Assembly (NCBI GenBank): GCA_905211615.1
Contig: CAJMBB010000004.1
Location: 1 to 36,158, forward strand
Direction: 5' to 3'
From: an uncultured Collinsella sp.
GTDB taxonomy: Bacteria; Actinomycetota; Coriobacteriia; Coriobacteriales; Coriobacteriaceae
Length of the DNA: 36,158 nucleotides
Shown here: piece by piece, positions 8,739 to 16,960 of the stretch
Position numbering within the stretch: position 1 is the stretch's first letter
Layout: each line of letters starts with the position of its first letter
The notes under the pieces: model-generated
Database searches by the model: none
Seen by the model: the letters and a program-made list of their open reading frames with translations, nothing else
Told to the model about the DNA's origin: nothing
Position numbers and translations under genes: made by a program

Positions 8739-9605
8739 ATGGCATCGCGGTATCAGATTGTTTGTATGGTGGTCGATCGCGGCAGTCTTAAGGGCGCGGC
8801 GGACGAGCTGGGCTATACGCAAAGTGCGGTGAGTCAGGCCGTCAAGGCGCTCGAGCGCGAGCTGGGTACCACGCTTATCGAGCGCGGTAAGCAGGGCGTT
8901 TCGCTTACGCGCGACGGTAAACAATATCTGCCATTCCTGCGCCAGATCGTGACCGCCGAGGCCGAGCTCGAGGGCAAGCGCCAGGAGCTGCTGGGGCTTT
9001 CGTCGACCGATATCCGCATCGCGACGTTTACCAACGTGAGTCGTACCGTGTTACCGCGCGTGATCCGCGACTTTGGGGCGCTGCACCCGGGCGTACGCTT
9101 TACCCTTAAGCAGGGCGACTACACGCGCAACGCCCAATGGGTGCACGACGGCGTAGTGGATTTTTGCTTTACGGCACGTGGGTTTACCGCAGGGCTCGAG
9201 AAGCGCGTGGTCTATCACGACGAGTTGGTGGCACTGTTGCCTGTCGCGCATCCGCTGGCGGCAAAGGAAAAGGTGACGCTCGCCGACTTGGCTTCCGAGC
9301 CGTTTGTGCTTCTGGATGAGGGCGAACAGAGCCTGGTGCTCGATGCATTCGCGGCGCATGGCCTGTCGCCGCACGTGACGAGCGAGGTCACCGACGACTA
9401 CACCATCATGGCGATGGTGGAGGAGGGCCTAGGCGTGAGTATGCTCTACCGTCGTACTGTGGAGGGCATGCGTGCCGATATTCGCGTACGTCCCATCGTG
9501 CACGCCCCCTCGCGCGACGTAGTGGCTGCCTGGCGCAGCTGGGACACCATGCCCATCGCCACGAGGCGCTTTATCGACTATATGAGCTCGCATATTGTCA
9601 ATTAA
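8739..9605 (+). CDS. LysR-family transcriptional regulator
   Basis: DNA-binding regulator of 288 residues with the LysR plan: an N-terminal winged helix (GSLKGAADELGYTQSAVSQAVKALERELGTTLIER, residues 13-46) and a C-terminal periplasmic-binding-protein-like effector domain (from about residue 90). The start ATG has GGAGG 5 bases upstream. It is divergent from the EamA permease gene and probably controls it. The effector is unknown. The first residues are slightly shorter than in many LysR proteins, but the helix-turn-helix is complete. Confidence 0.92.
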   Translation: MASRYQIVCMVVDRGSLKGAADELGYTQSAVSQAVKALERELGTTLIERGKQGVSLTRDGKQYLPFLRQIVTAEAELEGKRQELLGLSSTDIRIATFTNVSRTVLPRVIRDFGALHPGVRFTLKQGDYTRNAQWVHDGVVDFCFTARGFTAGLEKRVVYHDELVALLPVAHPLAAKEKVTLADLASEPFVLLDEGEQSLVLDAFAAHGLSPHVTSEVTDDYTIMAMVEEGLGVSMLYRRTVEGMRADIRVRPIVHAPSRDVVAAWRSWDTMPIATRRFIDYMSSHIVN

Positions 9606-9632
9606 TGACTGGCGTGGCGTTGAGTGCTGTGT

Positions 9633-11015
9633 TTAGCGGGCTGTCGCTTTGGCTTGGGTGACACGATAGGTGCGTGCCGGGTGGCAGAGTAGCACCGCCA
9701 CGACCATAAAGAACGCCGTGGTGCCCAGGCTGATGGGGTAGACCATCATGATGTTCGCAAAGGTGCGAAAGTGCGGGAACACGCAGAACACCCAATAGAA
9801 GCGGATGCCGCAGACGCAGATCATGGTGATGAGGGCGGGCGTGAGCGAGATACCAAAGCCGCGCAGGTAGCCTGACATGTTTTCGTAGAACATGCTAAAG
9901 GCGTACGCCGGGAAGATCGAACACACGCGGATATAGCCGATCGAGACGATGTTGGGATCGCTGTTAAAGAGCGACAGGATCTCACGCCCTAGGCCGACAA
10001 TAACGATGATCGTGGTGAGTGCAACGATACCGCCTTCGACCAGGCAGACCTTGAGCGTCTTGGTGCAGCGGTCGATCTGGCGGGCGCCGTGATTTTGTCC
10101 TACAAAGGTGGTGCAAGCCTGGCTAAAGCTGTTGAGCAGGTTGTAGCACACGTACTCCAGACTCATGGCGGCGCTCGATGCGGCCATGACCTCGGTGCCC
10201 AGGCTGTTGATGGCGGACTGGATGATGATGTTGGCGACGGCAAAGACGGCGCTTTGGATGCCGGCGGGCAGGCCGATCTTGACGATGCGCTTGAGAGCGA
10301 CGGGGTCGATAGCCAGGTCGCGTAGGGTGACGCGGACGACGGAGTCGGTCTTGAGCAGGCGGATAAAGAGCGTAGCGGCGCTGACGGTGTAGGCGATGGC
10401 GGTGGCGATGGCGACGCCCGCGACGCCCCAGTGGAGTACGGGGACAAAGATGAGGTCTAGGCCAATGTTGAGGACGGTGGACACGGCAAGCGCCTGCAGC
10501 GGCATGCGGGTGATGCCGACGGAGCGGAAAATCGCGGCCTCAAAGTTGTAGAGCAAAATCGAGGGCATGCTCAGCAAAAAGACGCGTAGATAGAGTGAGG
10601 CGAGCGGCATGGTCTCGGCGGGAACGTTGAGCGCGGCGAGCATGGGCTCGGCAAAGATCTCGCCCAGCGCGATGACGACAAAGCCCACGAGCGCCATTAA
10701 AATTGAGGTATGGACGGCGCGTTTGACCATGTTCTGATCGTTGCGGCCGATAGCGTTGGCGATGACCACGTTGGAGCCAAGCGACATGCCAATAAACAGG
10801 TTGAGCATAAGACTGGTAAGCGGAACATTGGAGCCGACCGCCGCCATGGCGAGGGTTCCCTGGTCGCCCGAGAAGTTACCGATGATGACCGTGGCGATGA
10901 GATTCGACAGCTGCTCCAAGATGCTCGTGGCGGCCACGGGGAAGGCGAACAGGGGAATATTGCGCCACAGCGAGCCGGTGGTCATGTCAATGTGCTTAGA
11001 TGCGGTATCAGCCAT
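9633..11015 (-). CDS. MATE-family efflux transporter
   Basis: Multidrug and toxin extrusion transporter, an inner-membrane antiporter. It has 460 residues with about twelve hydrophobic segments in two similar halves, the standard MATE size. The N-terminal segment GSLWRNIPLFAFPVAATSILEQLSNL and the loop QPYGARQ-like NHGARQIDR near residue 310 (VGQNHGARQIDRC) fit the DinF/NorM-like family. The ribosome-binding site is weak (TTGAGAG). The substrate is not predictable from sequence. The gene stands alone, convergent with the LysR gene. Confidence 0.93.
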   Translation of the reverse strand: MADTASKHIDMTTGSLWRNIPLFAFPVAATSILEQLSNLIATVIIGNFSGDQGTLAMAAVGSNVPLTSLMLNLFIGMSLGSNVVIANAIGRNDQNMVKRAVHTSILMALVGFVVIALGEIFAEPMLAALNVPAETMPLASLYLRVFLLSMPSILLYNFEAAIFRSVGITRMPLQALAVSTVLNIGLDLIFVPVLHWGVAGVAIATAIAYTVSAATLFIRLLKTDSVVRVTLRDLAIDPVALKRIVKIGLPAGIQSAVFAVANIIIQSAINSLGTEVMAASSAAMSLEYVCYNLLNSFSQACTTFVGQNHGARQIDRCTKTLKVCLVEGGIVALTTIIVIVGLGREILSLFNSDPNIVSIGYIRVCSIFPAYAFSMFYENMSGYLRGFGISLTPALITMICVCGIRFYWVFCVFPHFRTFANIMMVYPISLGTTAFFMVVAVLLCHPARTYRVTQAKATAR

Positions 11016-11076
11016 ACGCTCTCAATCTCTAACATGCTATATCGTGCTTATTTGCGCAGACGATGATACTCCTAAT

Positions 11077-11140
11077 CGCCTAGTCATTGGGGACGTTCTA
11101 AAACGACTACTCATTCAAGAACGTCCCCAATGACTAGGCG
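11077..11140. repeat. GGGAC-type palindrome, perfect 23-bp arms
   Basis: The arms 11077-11099 and 11118-11140 are perfect reverse complements, with an 18-base loop. The 5' arm ends in GGGGACGTTCT. It lies between two divergent genes (MATE and rlmA), so it is not acting as a terminator for either. The loop contains ACTACTCATT, resembling the arm sequence TAGTCATT. It belongs to the repeat family also seen at 12011, 20651, 21882 and 32777. Confidence 0.9.
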
Positions 11141-11193
11141 GGGAAGGCGTGCGACAATGGTGGGCGTTGTGTTGTTCGCGCTAAGGAGTTGCC

Positions 11194-12009
11194 ATGTTGT
11201 TGTGTCCCGTTTGCCATGAGCCGCTGGTGGATGACGAACGCGGTGCTGCATGCACGGGTGGGCACCGGTTTGACCGTGCGTGCGAGGGCTATCTATATCT
11301 CCTGCGCTCGTCCAAGAGCGGCGACTCCATGGGCGATCCCAAGTCGCAAGCACGCAGCCGTCGCGACTTTCTGAACCGCGGTTACTATGCGCCGTTGCGC
11401 GATGCGATGGTCGAGCTGGTGCGCAAGCAGGTGTCTGAGCGCGCCGCGTCTACGAACGGCCCCATAGCGCTGCTCGATATTTGCTGCGGTGAGGGCTACT
11501 ACACCAGCGCCATGGGCGCGGTGCCGGGCGTGGATGCTTACGGGTTCGACCTGGGCAAGGAGATGGTGCGCCTGGCCGCCAAGCGCGGCGATGCGACCTA
11601 TTTTGTGGCCAACATGAAGGATATCCCCGTGGCCGATGGCGCCTTCGATATGGTGACCGAGCTCTTTGCTCCCTTTAACGAGCGCGAATTTGCCCGCGTG
11701 CTGGCGTCAGAGGGCTCGCTCTACACCGTGGTGCCGGGCGCCCGTCATCTCTTTGGGCTTAAGGAGGTGCTCTACGACACGCCGTACCTTAACGATGAGA
11801 AGCTGCCGAAGACCACCGAGCTCGAGTTAGTCGGAACGCAGCGGGTATCTGCGAATATTACGCTCCAGACCCAGGCCGACATCGAGGCGGTGTTCCAGAT
11901 GACGCCGTACTACTATCGCACGCGCCCTGCCGACAAAGAGCGCCTGGCAAATCTGGACACCCTTCAAACCGACATCGACTTCATCATCGCCGAGTACCGT
12001 CACGGCTAA
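11194..12009 (+). CDS. rlmA: 23S rRNA (guanine-N1)-methyltransferase, RlmA family
   Basis: SAM-dependent methyltransferase that modifies a guanine in helix 35 of 23S rRNA (G745 in RlmA-I, G748 in RlmA-II). It has 271 residues. An N-terminal zinc site is seen at Cys4, Cys7, Cys20 and His24, followed by the family linker with GDSMGDPKSQARSRRDFL. The SAM motif is LLDICCGEGYY (residues 93-103). The segment ELFAPFNEREFARVL matches the RlmA catalytic domain. AAGGAG precedes the ATG. In related bacteria the RlmA-II type influences macrolide (tylosin) susceptibility; I cannot tell which type this is. Confidence 0.9.
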   Translation: MLLCPVCHEPLVDDERGAACTGGHRFDRACEGYLYLLRSSKSGDSMGDPKSQARSRRDFLNRGYYAPLRDAMVELVRKQVSERAASTNGPIALLDICCGEGYYTSAMGAVPGVDAYGFDLGKEMVRLAAKRGDATYFVANMKDIPVADGAFDMVTELFAPFNEREFARVLASEGSLYTVVPGARHLFGLKEVLYDTPYLNDEKLPKTTELELVGTQRVSANITLQTQADIEAVFQMTPYYYRTRPADKERLANLDTLQTDIDFIIAEYRHG

Positions 12010-12010
12010 C

Positions 12011-12047
12011 AACCTGCCAAAAAGGGACAGGTTTATTTTGGCAGGTT
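12011..12047. repeat. GGGAC-type palindrome after rlmA
   Basis: AACCTGCCAAAA pairs with TTTTGGCAGGTT around AGGGACAGGTTTA. It is nearly identical over about 33 bases to the element at 32777-32811. It begins 2 bases after the rlmA stop and may add termination, but its twin at 32777 lies between divergent genes. Confidence 0.88.
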
Positions 12048-12063
12048 TTATCTGGGCAAACGT

Positions 12064-12101
12064 AAAGGGCCGACCGCGGAGATGCGCGATCGGCCCTTTT
12101 T
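12064..12101. terminator. Bidirectional terminator between rlmA and a membrane-protein gene
   Basis: AAAGGGCCGACCGCG pairs with CGCGATCGGCCCTTT with one mismatch, followed by TTTTT on plus and flanked by A-residues on the other side. It separates two convergent genes. Confidence 0.85.
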
Positions 12102-12140
12102 AGTTGCTTGGCTGCAACAGAGGTTATGAGAAGCGGGCGC

Positions 12141-12542
12141 TTACAGGCGGTCCTTGTTCTCGGCCTTAACGGCGTGTGCCTGCTGAACAAAGAACAGGTC
12201 GTACACCACGATGACAAAGGCGCCAAAGTTGATGGCGTCGCCGCCAAACGCGGGAAGCGTGAGCACCGCTTGGGCAAGCGTGGCGACCGCGGCAACAATA
12301 CCGAGCTTAAACGCGCCGTCCACCTGCGAAGGCTTGTTGGCGCCCTTGATACCGGCGACGCCTGCGGCAAGGTCGACGAGACCCTTGGCGATAAGCACGA
12401 CCGCTGCGAGCGTGGCGTACGAACCGTACGTGGAATCGAGACCGCCCGTGGCGATACCGACGCCGGCGGTGACGAGGCTGGCGATGCCCAAAACAAAGTA
12501 GATGAGAGCAAGGATTTTGAGAGTCTTGCGAGTGAAGCTCAT
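12141..12542 (-). CDS. Small multi-pass membrane protein of unknown function
   Basis: Predicted 133-residue inner-membrane protein with four hydrophobic segments in two hairpins (residues about 10-35, 45-65, 80-105 and 108-125). It starts MSFTRKTLKIL and ends in a charged tail (AVKAENKDRL). The start at 12542 is chosen because AAAGGA lies a few bases upstream; the frame is open further upstream, but that part is not membrane-like. I do not recognise the family. It is glycine- and alanine-rich like DUF-type tetraspan proteins of actinobacteria. It is divergent from the small gene at 12775. Confidence 0.75.
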   Translation of the reverse strand: MSFTRKTLKILALIYFVLGIASLVTAGVGIATGGLDSTYGSYATLAAVVLIAKGLVDLAAGVAGIKGANKPSQVDGAFKLGIVAAVATLAQAVLTLPAFGGDAINFGAFVIVVYDLFFVQQAHAVKAENKDRL

Positions 12543-12774
12543 GGCTGGTCCTTTCGATACGAGTACGCCAACTTGGCGCACCCAATGTACTGCACATATG
12601 GTGAAGCACATTGTAGTTCAACGCGGCGATGCATGCGTTTGAAAGCGCATTGAGCCCGCGCAGCCAAACCCAACCTTTCAAAAAGGAAAGCTGGGCGTAA
12701 GTCAAATCGATGGCAGCGTATGCGCGGCGCTGCGATGATGGGTCCATGGTAAGAGCTGGACCGAAGGAGGAGCC

Positions 12775-12918
12775 ATGATGTACGGAGCAGGGCAAGTGCA
12801 TGAGCCGCGGTCGTTGGGAAGGCGCATGGGTGATTCTGTGATCGCTGCCGTGTGCACGGGATTGATGGCGGTGCTTTGCATTGGGATGCTGTGGGCCATG
12901 TCGCATGTGGGACAATAG
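12775..12918 (+). CDS. Small single-pass membrane protein, 47 residues
   Basis: A short open frame with a strong AAGGAGG site 4-7 bases before two adjacent ATG codons (12775 and 12778). The second ATG has the better spacing. The peptide has a polar, arginine-containing N-terminus (RSLGRRMGD) and one hydrophobic helix (residues about 21-42, with AAVCTGLMAVLCIGMLW), so it is probably inserted in the membrane with the N-terminus inside. No family recognised. It lies 63 bases before rsmJ and could share its transcript. Confidence 0.6.
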   Translation: MMYGAGQVHEPRSLGRRMGDSVIAAVCTGLMAVLCIGMLWAMSHVGQ

Positions 12919-12981
12919 CGGACGGTTGGGTGCCGACATAAACGGCGCTCACGTATTCGTTTTGCTTGTTAAGGAGTACCC

Positions 12982-13686
12982 ATGGGCGTCGTCGATCCCT
13001 TTTCTGTTGCTCGGTCCGCGGGGCTTGAGCTGATCGGGAAGTCCGAGGGCCTCACGCTCACCGATGGCTCGATGGAGCTGCGTGCCGATTTTGGCCGCAT
13101 GCTGCCGCGACTCAAGCAGGGCCGTCTGCAACAAGAGCTGCTGGTAAAGGCTGCGCGCACAAAGGGCATCGAGCGACCATGGGCGATTGACGCTACGGCA
13201 GGCTTTGGCGAGGATTCGCTGCTGTTAGCGGCCGCGGGCTTTACCGTCGATCTGTATGAGCAGGATTGCGTGATCGCGGCGCTCCTCAAGGACGCCTTGG
13301 ATCGCGCGGCAGATGATCCGGCGCTTGCGACGGCCGTGGCACGCATGCGCTTACATGCCGGCGAGGACAGCATTGCCGGCCTTCGCCATACAGCTGAGCT
13401 GATCGGGCGGGGCGAGCTCACCGCTCCCGACGTGGTATATCTGGACCCCATGTTTCCCGGGCGCACCAAGAGCGCGGCGGTTAAAAAGAAGTTCCAACTC
13501 TTGCATCATCTGGAACAGCCGTGCGCCGATGAGGAGACGCTGGTCGAAGCTGCGCTTGCGGTGCACCCGCGCAAGGTCGTTATCAAACGGCCGGTGAAGG
13601 GCCCGTTGCTCGCCGGCGTAAAGCCGAGCTATCAGCTTGCGGGCAAGGCCGTTCGCTACGATGTTTTGGTGCCGCCGCGCCCGTAG
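12982..13686 (+). CDS. rsmJ: 16S rRNA (guanine-N2)-methyltransferase, RsmJ-like
   Basis: SAM-dependent rRNA methyltransferase; E. coli RsmJ modifies G1516 of 16S rRNA. It has 234 residues, close to the 250 of E. coli RsmJ. The SAM-binding motif is DATAGFGEDS (residues 70-79), followed by the acidic end of the second strand (YEQD). The catalytic motif is LDPMFP (residues 154-159), with the RsmJ-like continuation KSAAVKKKFQ, and VIKRP near the C-terminus. AAGGAG precedes the ATG. RsmJ is best known from gammaproteobacteria, so its presence in an apparent actinobacterium is notable. The target base is inferred from family only. Confidence 0.85.
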   Translation: MGVVDPFSVARSAGLELIGKSEGLTLTDGSMELRADFGRMLPRLKQGRLQQELLVKAARTKGIERPWAIDATAGFGEDSLLLAAAGFTVDLYEQDCVIAALLKDALDRAADDPALATAVARMRLHAGEDSIAGLRHTAELIGRGELTAPDVVYLDPMFPGRTKSAAVKKKFQLLHHLEQPCADEETLVEAALAVHPRKVVIKRPVKGPLLAGVKPSYQLAGKAVRYDVLVPPRP

Positions 13687-13734
13687 CTTGCGCGCGATAG
13701 CTGGCGCTCCGTCAGTGCCGTGCCGATGCGGCGC

Positions 13735-14031
13735 CTATTTCCAAGGGTGCGACGTCAGGTGCCATCCACCGCAGTATTCGCATTTGTAGCAGGCCAAACC
13801 GCGCCGCCCGCGGTTTTCGCAGTCGGCCATAACGGCCTCGGCCTCGGCACGCGTGTCGTAACGGTTTTTGCGTTCGCACGACTTGTAGCGCCAGGCCTCA
13901 TCGCGCTTGGCGTCCAGGGCGTCGCGGTGCTCGTCTTCGCGTGCAAACAGGTCGCTCATATCGCCGCCGGTAGCAGCGCCCAAAAACTCGCTTTTGGCCT
14001 TTGACCAGGCGGCTCGCTTTTTGCTTCCCAT
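13735..14031 (-). CDS. Hypothetical protein with C-terminal Cys/His cluster
   Basis: A 98-residue protein that I cannot name. The N-terminal 70 residues are highly charged and probably helical (KKRAAWSKAKSEF, RDALDAKRDEAW). The C-terminus reads CYKCEYCGGWHLTSH, three Cys and two His that could bind zinc; a similar CxxCGxWHLT ending is common in small phage and actinobacterial proteins. It faces the GNAT gene across a symmetrical promoter region (14056-14087), suggesting that the two are controlled together. Confidence 0.75.
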   Translation of the reverse strand: MGSKKRAAWSKAKSEFLGAATGGDMSDLFAREDEHRDALDAKRDEAWRYKSCERKNRYDTRAEAEAVMADCENRGRRGLACYKCEYCGGWHLTSHPWK

Positions 14032-14055
14032 CTGCTTCGCGCCCTTCTCAAAACG

Positions 14056-14087
14056 TTGGTATCATTGCTCAATCAAAGTGATACCAA
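14056..14087. promoter_or_regulatory. Symmetrical dyad forming two face-to-face promoters
   Basis: TTGGTATCA (14056-14064) and TGATACCAA (14079-14087) are perfect 9-bp inverted arms 14 bases apart. Read on plus, TTGGTA and TGATAC are 17 bases apart, which is -35/-10 spacing towards the GNAT gene. By symmetry the minus strand has the same arrangement towards the 98-residue protein gene. The dyad could be an operator, a divergent promoter pair, or both. Confidence 0.6.
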
Positions 14088-14105
14088 TAAACGTGAGGTC
14101 GCCGC

Positions 14106-14597
14106 GTGATGATCAGAAAAACCCTCGATACCGACATTCCCGCCGTCATGACTATCTATGACACGGCCCGCGCCTTTATGCGCGCGCATGGCAACGCCAC
14201 GCAGTGGCCCGAGGGCACACCTTCTGCCGAGCAACTGGCTGCCGATATCGCCGCCGGTGGTAGCTATGTGTGCGAAGTCGACGGTCGCGTGGTGGCGACG
14301 TTTGCCTTTTTACCAGGACCGGACGAGTGCTATGACGTAATTGAGGACGGTCAATGGCGCAGCGACACTCCGTACGCCGTGCTGCACCGTGTGGCATCCG
14401 ACGGCACCGTGCACGGTATCGCGGCTGCGATGTTTGCCTTTGCCAAGGAGCGCGCCGATCACCTGCGCATCGATACGCACCGGGACAACCTACCCATGCA
14501 GGGTGCGAGCCTCAAGGCCGGATTTGAGCGCGCCGGCATCGTGTATGTGTCGGACGGCACACCGCGTGTTGCGTTTGACTGGCTGCGCGAGGCATAA
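14106..14597 (+). CDS. GNAT-family N-acetyltransferase
   Basis: Acetyl-CoA-dependent acetyltransferase of 163 residues, one GNAT domain. The N-terminal strand-helix (MIRKTLDTDIPAVMTIYDTARAFM), the central AVLHRVASDGTVHGIAAAMFAFA segment (the strand-4/helix-3 CoA-binding part) and the late RIDTHRDNLPMQGASLKAGFE segment are all characteristic of this family. The substrate is unknown. The start is GTG at 14106 or ATG at 14109; GAGG is 7 or 10 bases upstream. It shares a symmetrical regulatory region with the divergent Cys/His protein gene and is followed by a long hairpin. Confidence 0.88.
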   Translation: MMIRKTLDTDIPAVMTIYDTARAFMRAHGNATQWPEGTPSAEQLAADIAAGGSYVCEVDGRVVATFAFLPGPDECYDVIEDGQWRSDTPYAVLHRVASDGTVHGIAAAMFAFAKERADHLRIDTHRDNLPMQGASLKAGFERAGIVYVSDGTPRVAFDWLREA

Positions 14598-14624
14598 GAT
14601 CGAGGGCACGTATCAACAATTCGC

Positions 14625-14664
14625 GCGAACGAAAATGGCTCCGGGTGGGGCCATTTTCGTTCGC
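14625..14664 (+). terminator. Long perfect hairpin after the GNAT gene
   Basis: GCGAACGAAAATGGC and GCCATTTTCGTTCGC form a 15-bp perfect stem. The T-residues lie inside the stem, and no T-tract follows, so termination may be weak or of another type. Confidence 0.55.
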
Positions 14665-14851
14665 TGCACTGTTTTGCAAGCCGGCTTTCGCAAGGCGCGA
14701 ACCTACGAAAATCGCCGCGCGGCAACGCGGGGCGATGAGCTCGGTCGGGGGACAGGGCCCGCTTCGCCCGCCGGCTCGTAAATTGTATCATCCAGTGTGG
14801 AACGAGGATGCCCGTTGCCGCGTGCGATGGGCTTGCAATAAGAGGAGAGCC

Positions 14852-16861
14852 ATGTCGAAGCAAGCGGTCGTTGGAATCTTGGCGCATGTCGATGCCGGCA
14901 AGACCACGCTGGCCGAGGCCATGCTGTTCAACGCGGGTCGCATTCGCAAGCGCGGGCGCGTGGACGATGGCGATTCGCATCTAGATACGAACGAGATCGA
15001 GCGCGAGCGTGGCATCACGATCTTCTCGTCGCAGGCCGTGCTCGACCATGGCGATACCCACGTCATGCTTGTGGATGCGCCCGGCCATGTCGATTTTTCT
15101 GCCGAGGCGGAGCGCACGTTGCGCGCCCTGGACTACGCGATTTTGGTTGTGGGTGCCAACGATGGCGTGCAGGGGCATACCGAAACCCTGTGGCGCCTGC
15201 TTGCGCGCTATGACATCCCGACGTTCATCTTTATCAACAAGATCGATCTTGAGAACCCTGGTCACGATGTACTGCTGGCGCAGCTCGGCCGGCGGCTTTC
15301 CGAAGGTTGCCTGGATGCCAACGAACTGCTGACGGGTGGTGCCGTTCAGGAGGACGCTGCTGCATTGGACGAGGGTGCGCTCGAGGAGTTTCTTGAGGCG
15401 GGTGAGCTTTCCGTCGCAACGCTGTCGCGCATGGTTGCCGAGCGCAAGCTCTTTCCCTGTTTTGCCGGCTCGGCGCTCAAGGACCAAGGCGTGGACGAGC
15501 TGCTGGACGGCATATGCGCGCTGATGCGTGAACAGGCATGGCTTCCTGAGTTTGCCGCGCGCGTCTATCGTGTCAGCCGCGGGGATCGCGGCGAGCGCTT
15601 GGCTTGGGTTAAAGTGACCGGCGGCACGCTGCATGCCAAGCAGATGATTGACGGACGTTCCGGTGCCGAGACATGGGAGCAGAAGATCGACCAAGTGCGC
15701 ATCTATAACGGCGAGAAGTATGAGCTTGCCCAAGAAGTTGCCGCTGGCGGTATTTGTGCCGTGACGGGTCTTGCGCACGTTCGCCCAGGGGACGCCCTGG
15801 GTGCGGAGCCCGCGGGCGATGCACCTGTCATTGCGCCGGTCCTCACCTATACGGTGCTTCCGGGCGAACACGATGTCCATGCGGTGTTCAAAGCGCTGAC
15901 TGAGTTGGCGGACGAAGATCCCATGCTCGGCGTAAGCTGGAATACGCATCTGGAGCAGATTCGCCTGCAGCTGATGGGCGCCGTGCAGCTCGAGGTCGTG
16001 CAGCGGGTGTTGGCAGATCGCTTTGGCCTTTCGATTGATTTTGAGTCTGGCGGCATTCTCTATAAGGAGACTATTTCGCAGCCGGTCGAGGGCGTGGGGC
16101 ACTTTGAGCCACTGCGCCATTATGCCGAGGTGCATCTGAGCCTGGAGCCGTTGCCAGCGGGTTCGGGCGTGCAGTTTGGCACCGTGACCTCGACCGACGA
16201 GCTCGATCTTAACTGGCAGCGTCTGGCACTTACTAACGCCATGGAGCGCGATCACCTGGGCGTGCTGGCCGGCTCGCCCATCACCGATGTACGCATTACG
16301 CTCACAGGTGGCCGTGCGCATGCCAAACACACCGAGGGCGGCGACTTTCGCCAGGCCACGTACCGCGCGATTCGCCAGGGTTTGATGCAGGCGCGTGAGG
16401 CCGGCGCGGCGGTGCTGTTGGAGCCGTGGTATCGCTTTGAGCTCGAGGTGCCGGGGGAGTGCGTGGGCCGGGCACTCACGGATGCCACGCGCATGGGTGC
16501 CGAGTACGAGCCGCCGACGATGGCGGGGGACCGGGCGAAGCTTGTGGGTCGCGTGCCGGCATCCGAGGTGCAGGACTATGCCCTGGAGGTAGCTGCCTAC
16601 ACAAGCGGCCGCGGTCATCTGTACCTGGAGTTCGCCGGTTATGCGGCTTGCCATGATGCCGAGCGTGTAATCGAGACTGCCGCCTATGAGCCCGAGGCCG
16701 ATCTGCCCAACACGCCTGATTCGGTCTTTTGCTCTCACGGTGCCGGTTACACGGTCAAATGGTACGACGTACCCGCCGCGGCGCACGTAAAGGTCGATCC
16801 CTCCACCTTCCGCCCCTGGCGAGCAGCAGACGCCGCCTTTTTCGGCCACATGTGCCATTAG
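14852..16861 (+). CDS. TetM-like ribosomal-protection/EF-G-like GTPase
   Basis: Translational GTPase of the tetracycline ribosomal-protection class, 669 residues against about 640 for Tet(M)/Tet(O). GTP motifs: AHVDAGKTT (residues 11-19), RGITIFSSQAV (switch I region), DAPGHVDF (G3) and NKIDLENPG (G4). The domain II-V order of EF-G follows, with FGTVTSTDEL and GYAACHDAERV towards the end. Tet proteins displace tetracycline from the ribosomal A site, but many chromosomal relatives have no proven resistance role. Base and codon use match the neighbours and no mobile genes are nearby, so it looks native. The start at 14852 has AGAGGAGAG upstream; the open frame extends further up but is not family-like. 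Confidence 0.88.
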   Translation: MSKQAVVGILAHVDAGKTTLAEAMLFNAGRIRKRGRVDDGDSHLDTNEIERERGITIFSSQAVLDHGDTHVMLVDAPGHVDFSAEAERTLRALDYAILVVGANDGVQGHTETLWRLLARYDIPTFIFINKIDLENPGHDVLLAQLGRRLSEGCLDANELLTGGAVQEDAAALDEGALEEFLEAGELSVATLSRMVAERKLFPCFAGSALKDQGVDELLDGICALMREQAWLPEFAARVYRVSRGDRGERLAWVKVTGGTLHAKQMIDGRSGAETWEQKIDQVRIYNGEKYELAQEVAAGGICAVTGLAHVRPGDALGAEPAGDAPVIAPVLTYTVLPGEHDVHAVFKALTELADEDPMLGVSWNTHLEQIRLQLMGAVQLEVVQRVLADRFGLSIDFESGGILYKETISQPVEGVGHFEPLRHYAEVHLSLEPLPAGSGVQFGTVTSTDELDLNWQRLALTNAMERDHLGVLAGSPITDVRITLTGGRAHAKHTEGGDFRQATYRAIRQGLMQAREAGAAVLLEPWYRFELEVPGECVGRALTDATRMGAEYEPPTMAGDRAKLVGRVPASEVQDYALEVAAYTSGRGHLYLEFAGYAACHDAERVIETAAYEPEADLPNTPDSVFCSHGAGYTVKWYDVPAAAHVKVDPSTFRPWRAADAAFFGHMCH

Positions 16862-16928
16862 GGGACGGGGTGGAAATGGTAGGTTTTCTGGTCCTCTAGT
16901 CCTTGACAAATTGGTTTTGGTGCCAGCG

Positions 16929-16953
16929 TGACAAATTGTCAGTCCCTTTGTCA
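16929..16953. repeat. Diverged GGGAC-type palindrome
   Basis: TGACAAATTGTCAGTCCC followed by TTTGTCA resembles the element at 21882, with matching outer arms (TGACAAA and TTTGTCA) but a mutated core. It lies just before the phased repeats of the first AAA+ gene. Confidence 0.5.
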
Positions 16954-16960
16954 GATTAAG

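Noticed and set aside
14852..16861. Acquired tetracycline-resistance gene on a mobile element
   Set aside because: No integrase, conjugation or insertion-sequence genes, and base use is like the neighbours; a chromosomal homologue is more likely.
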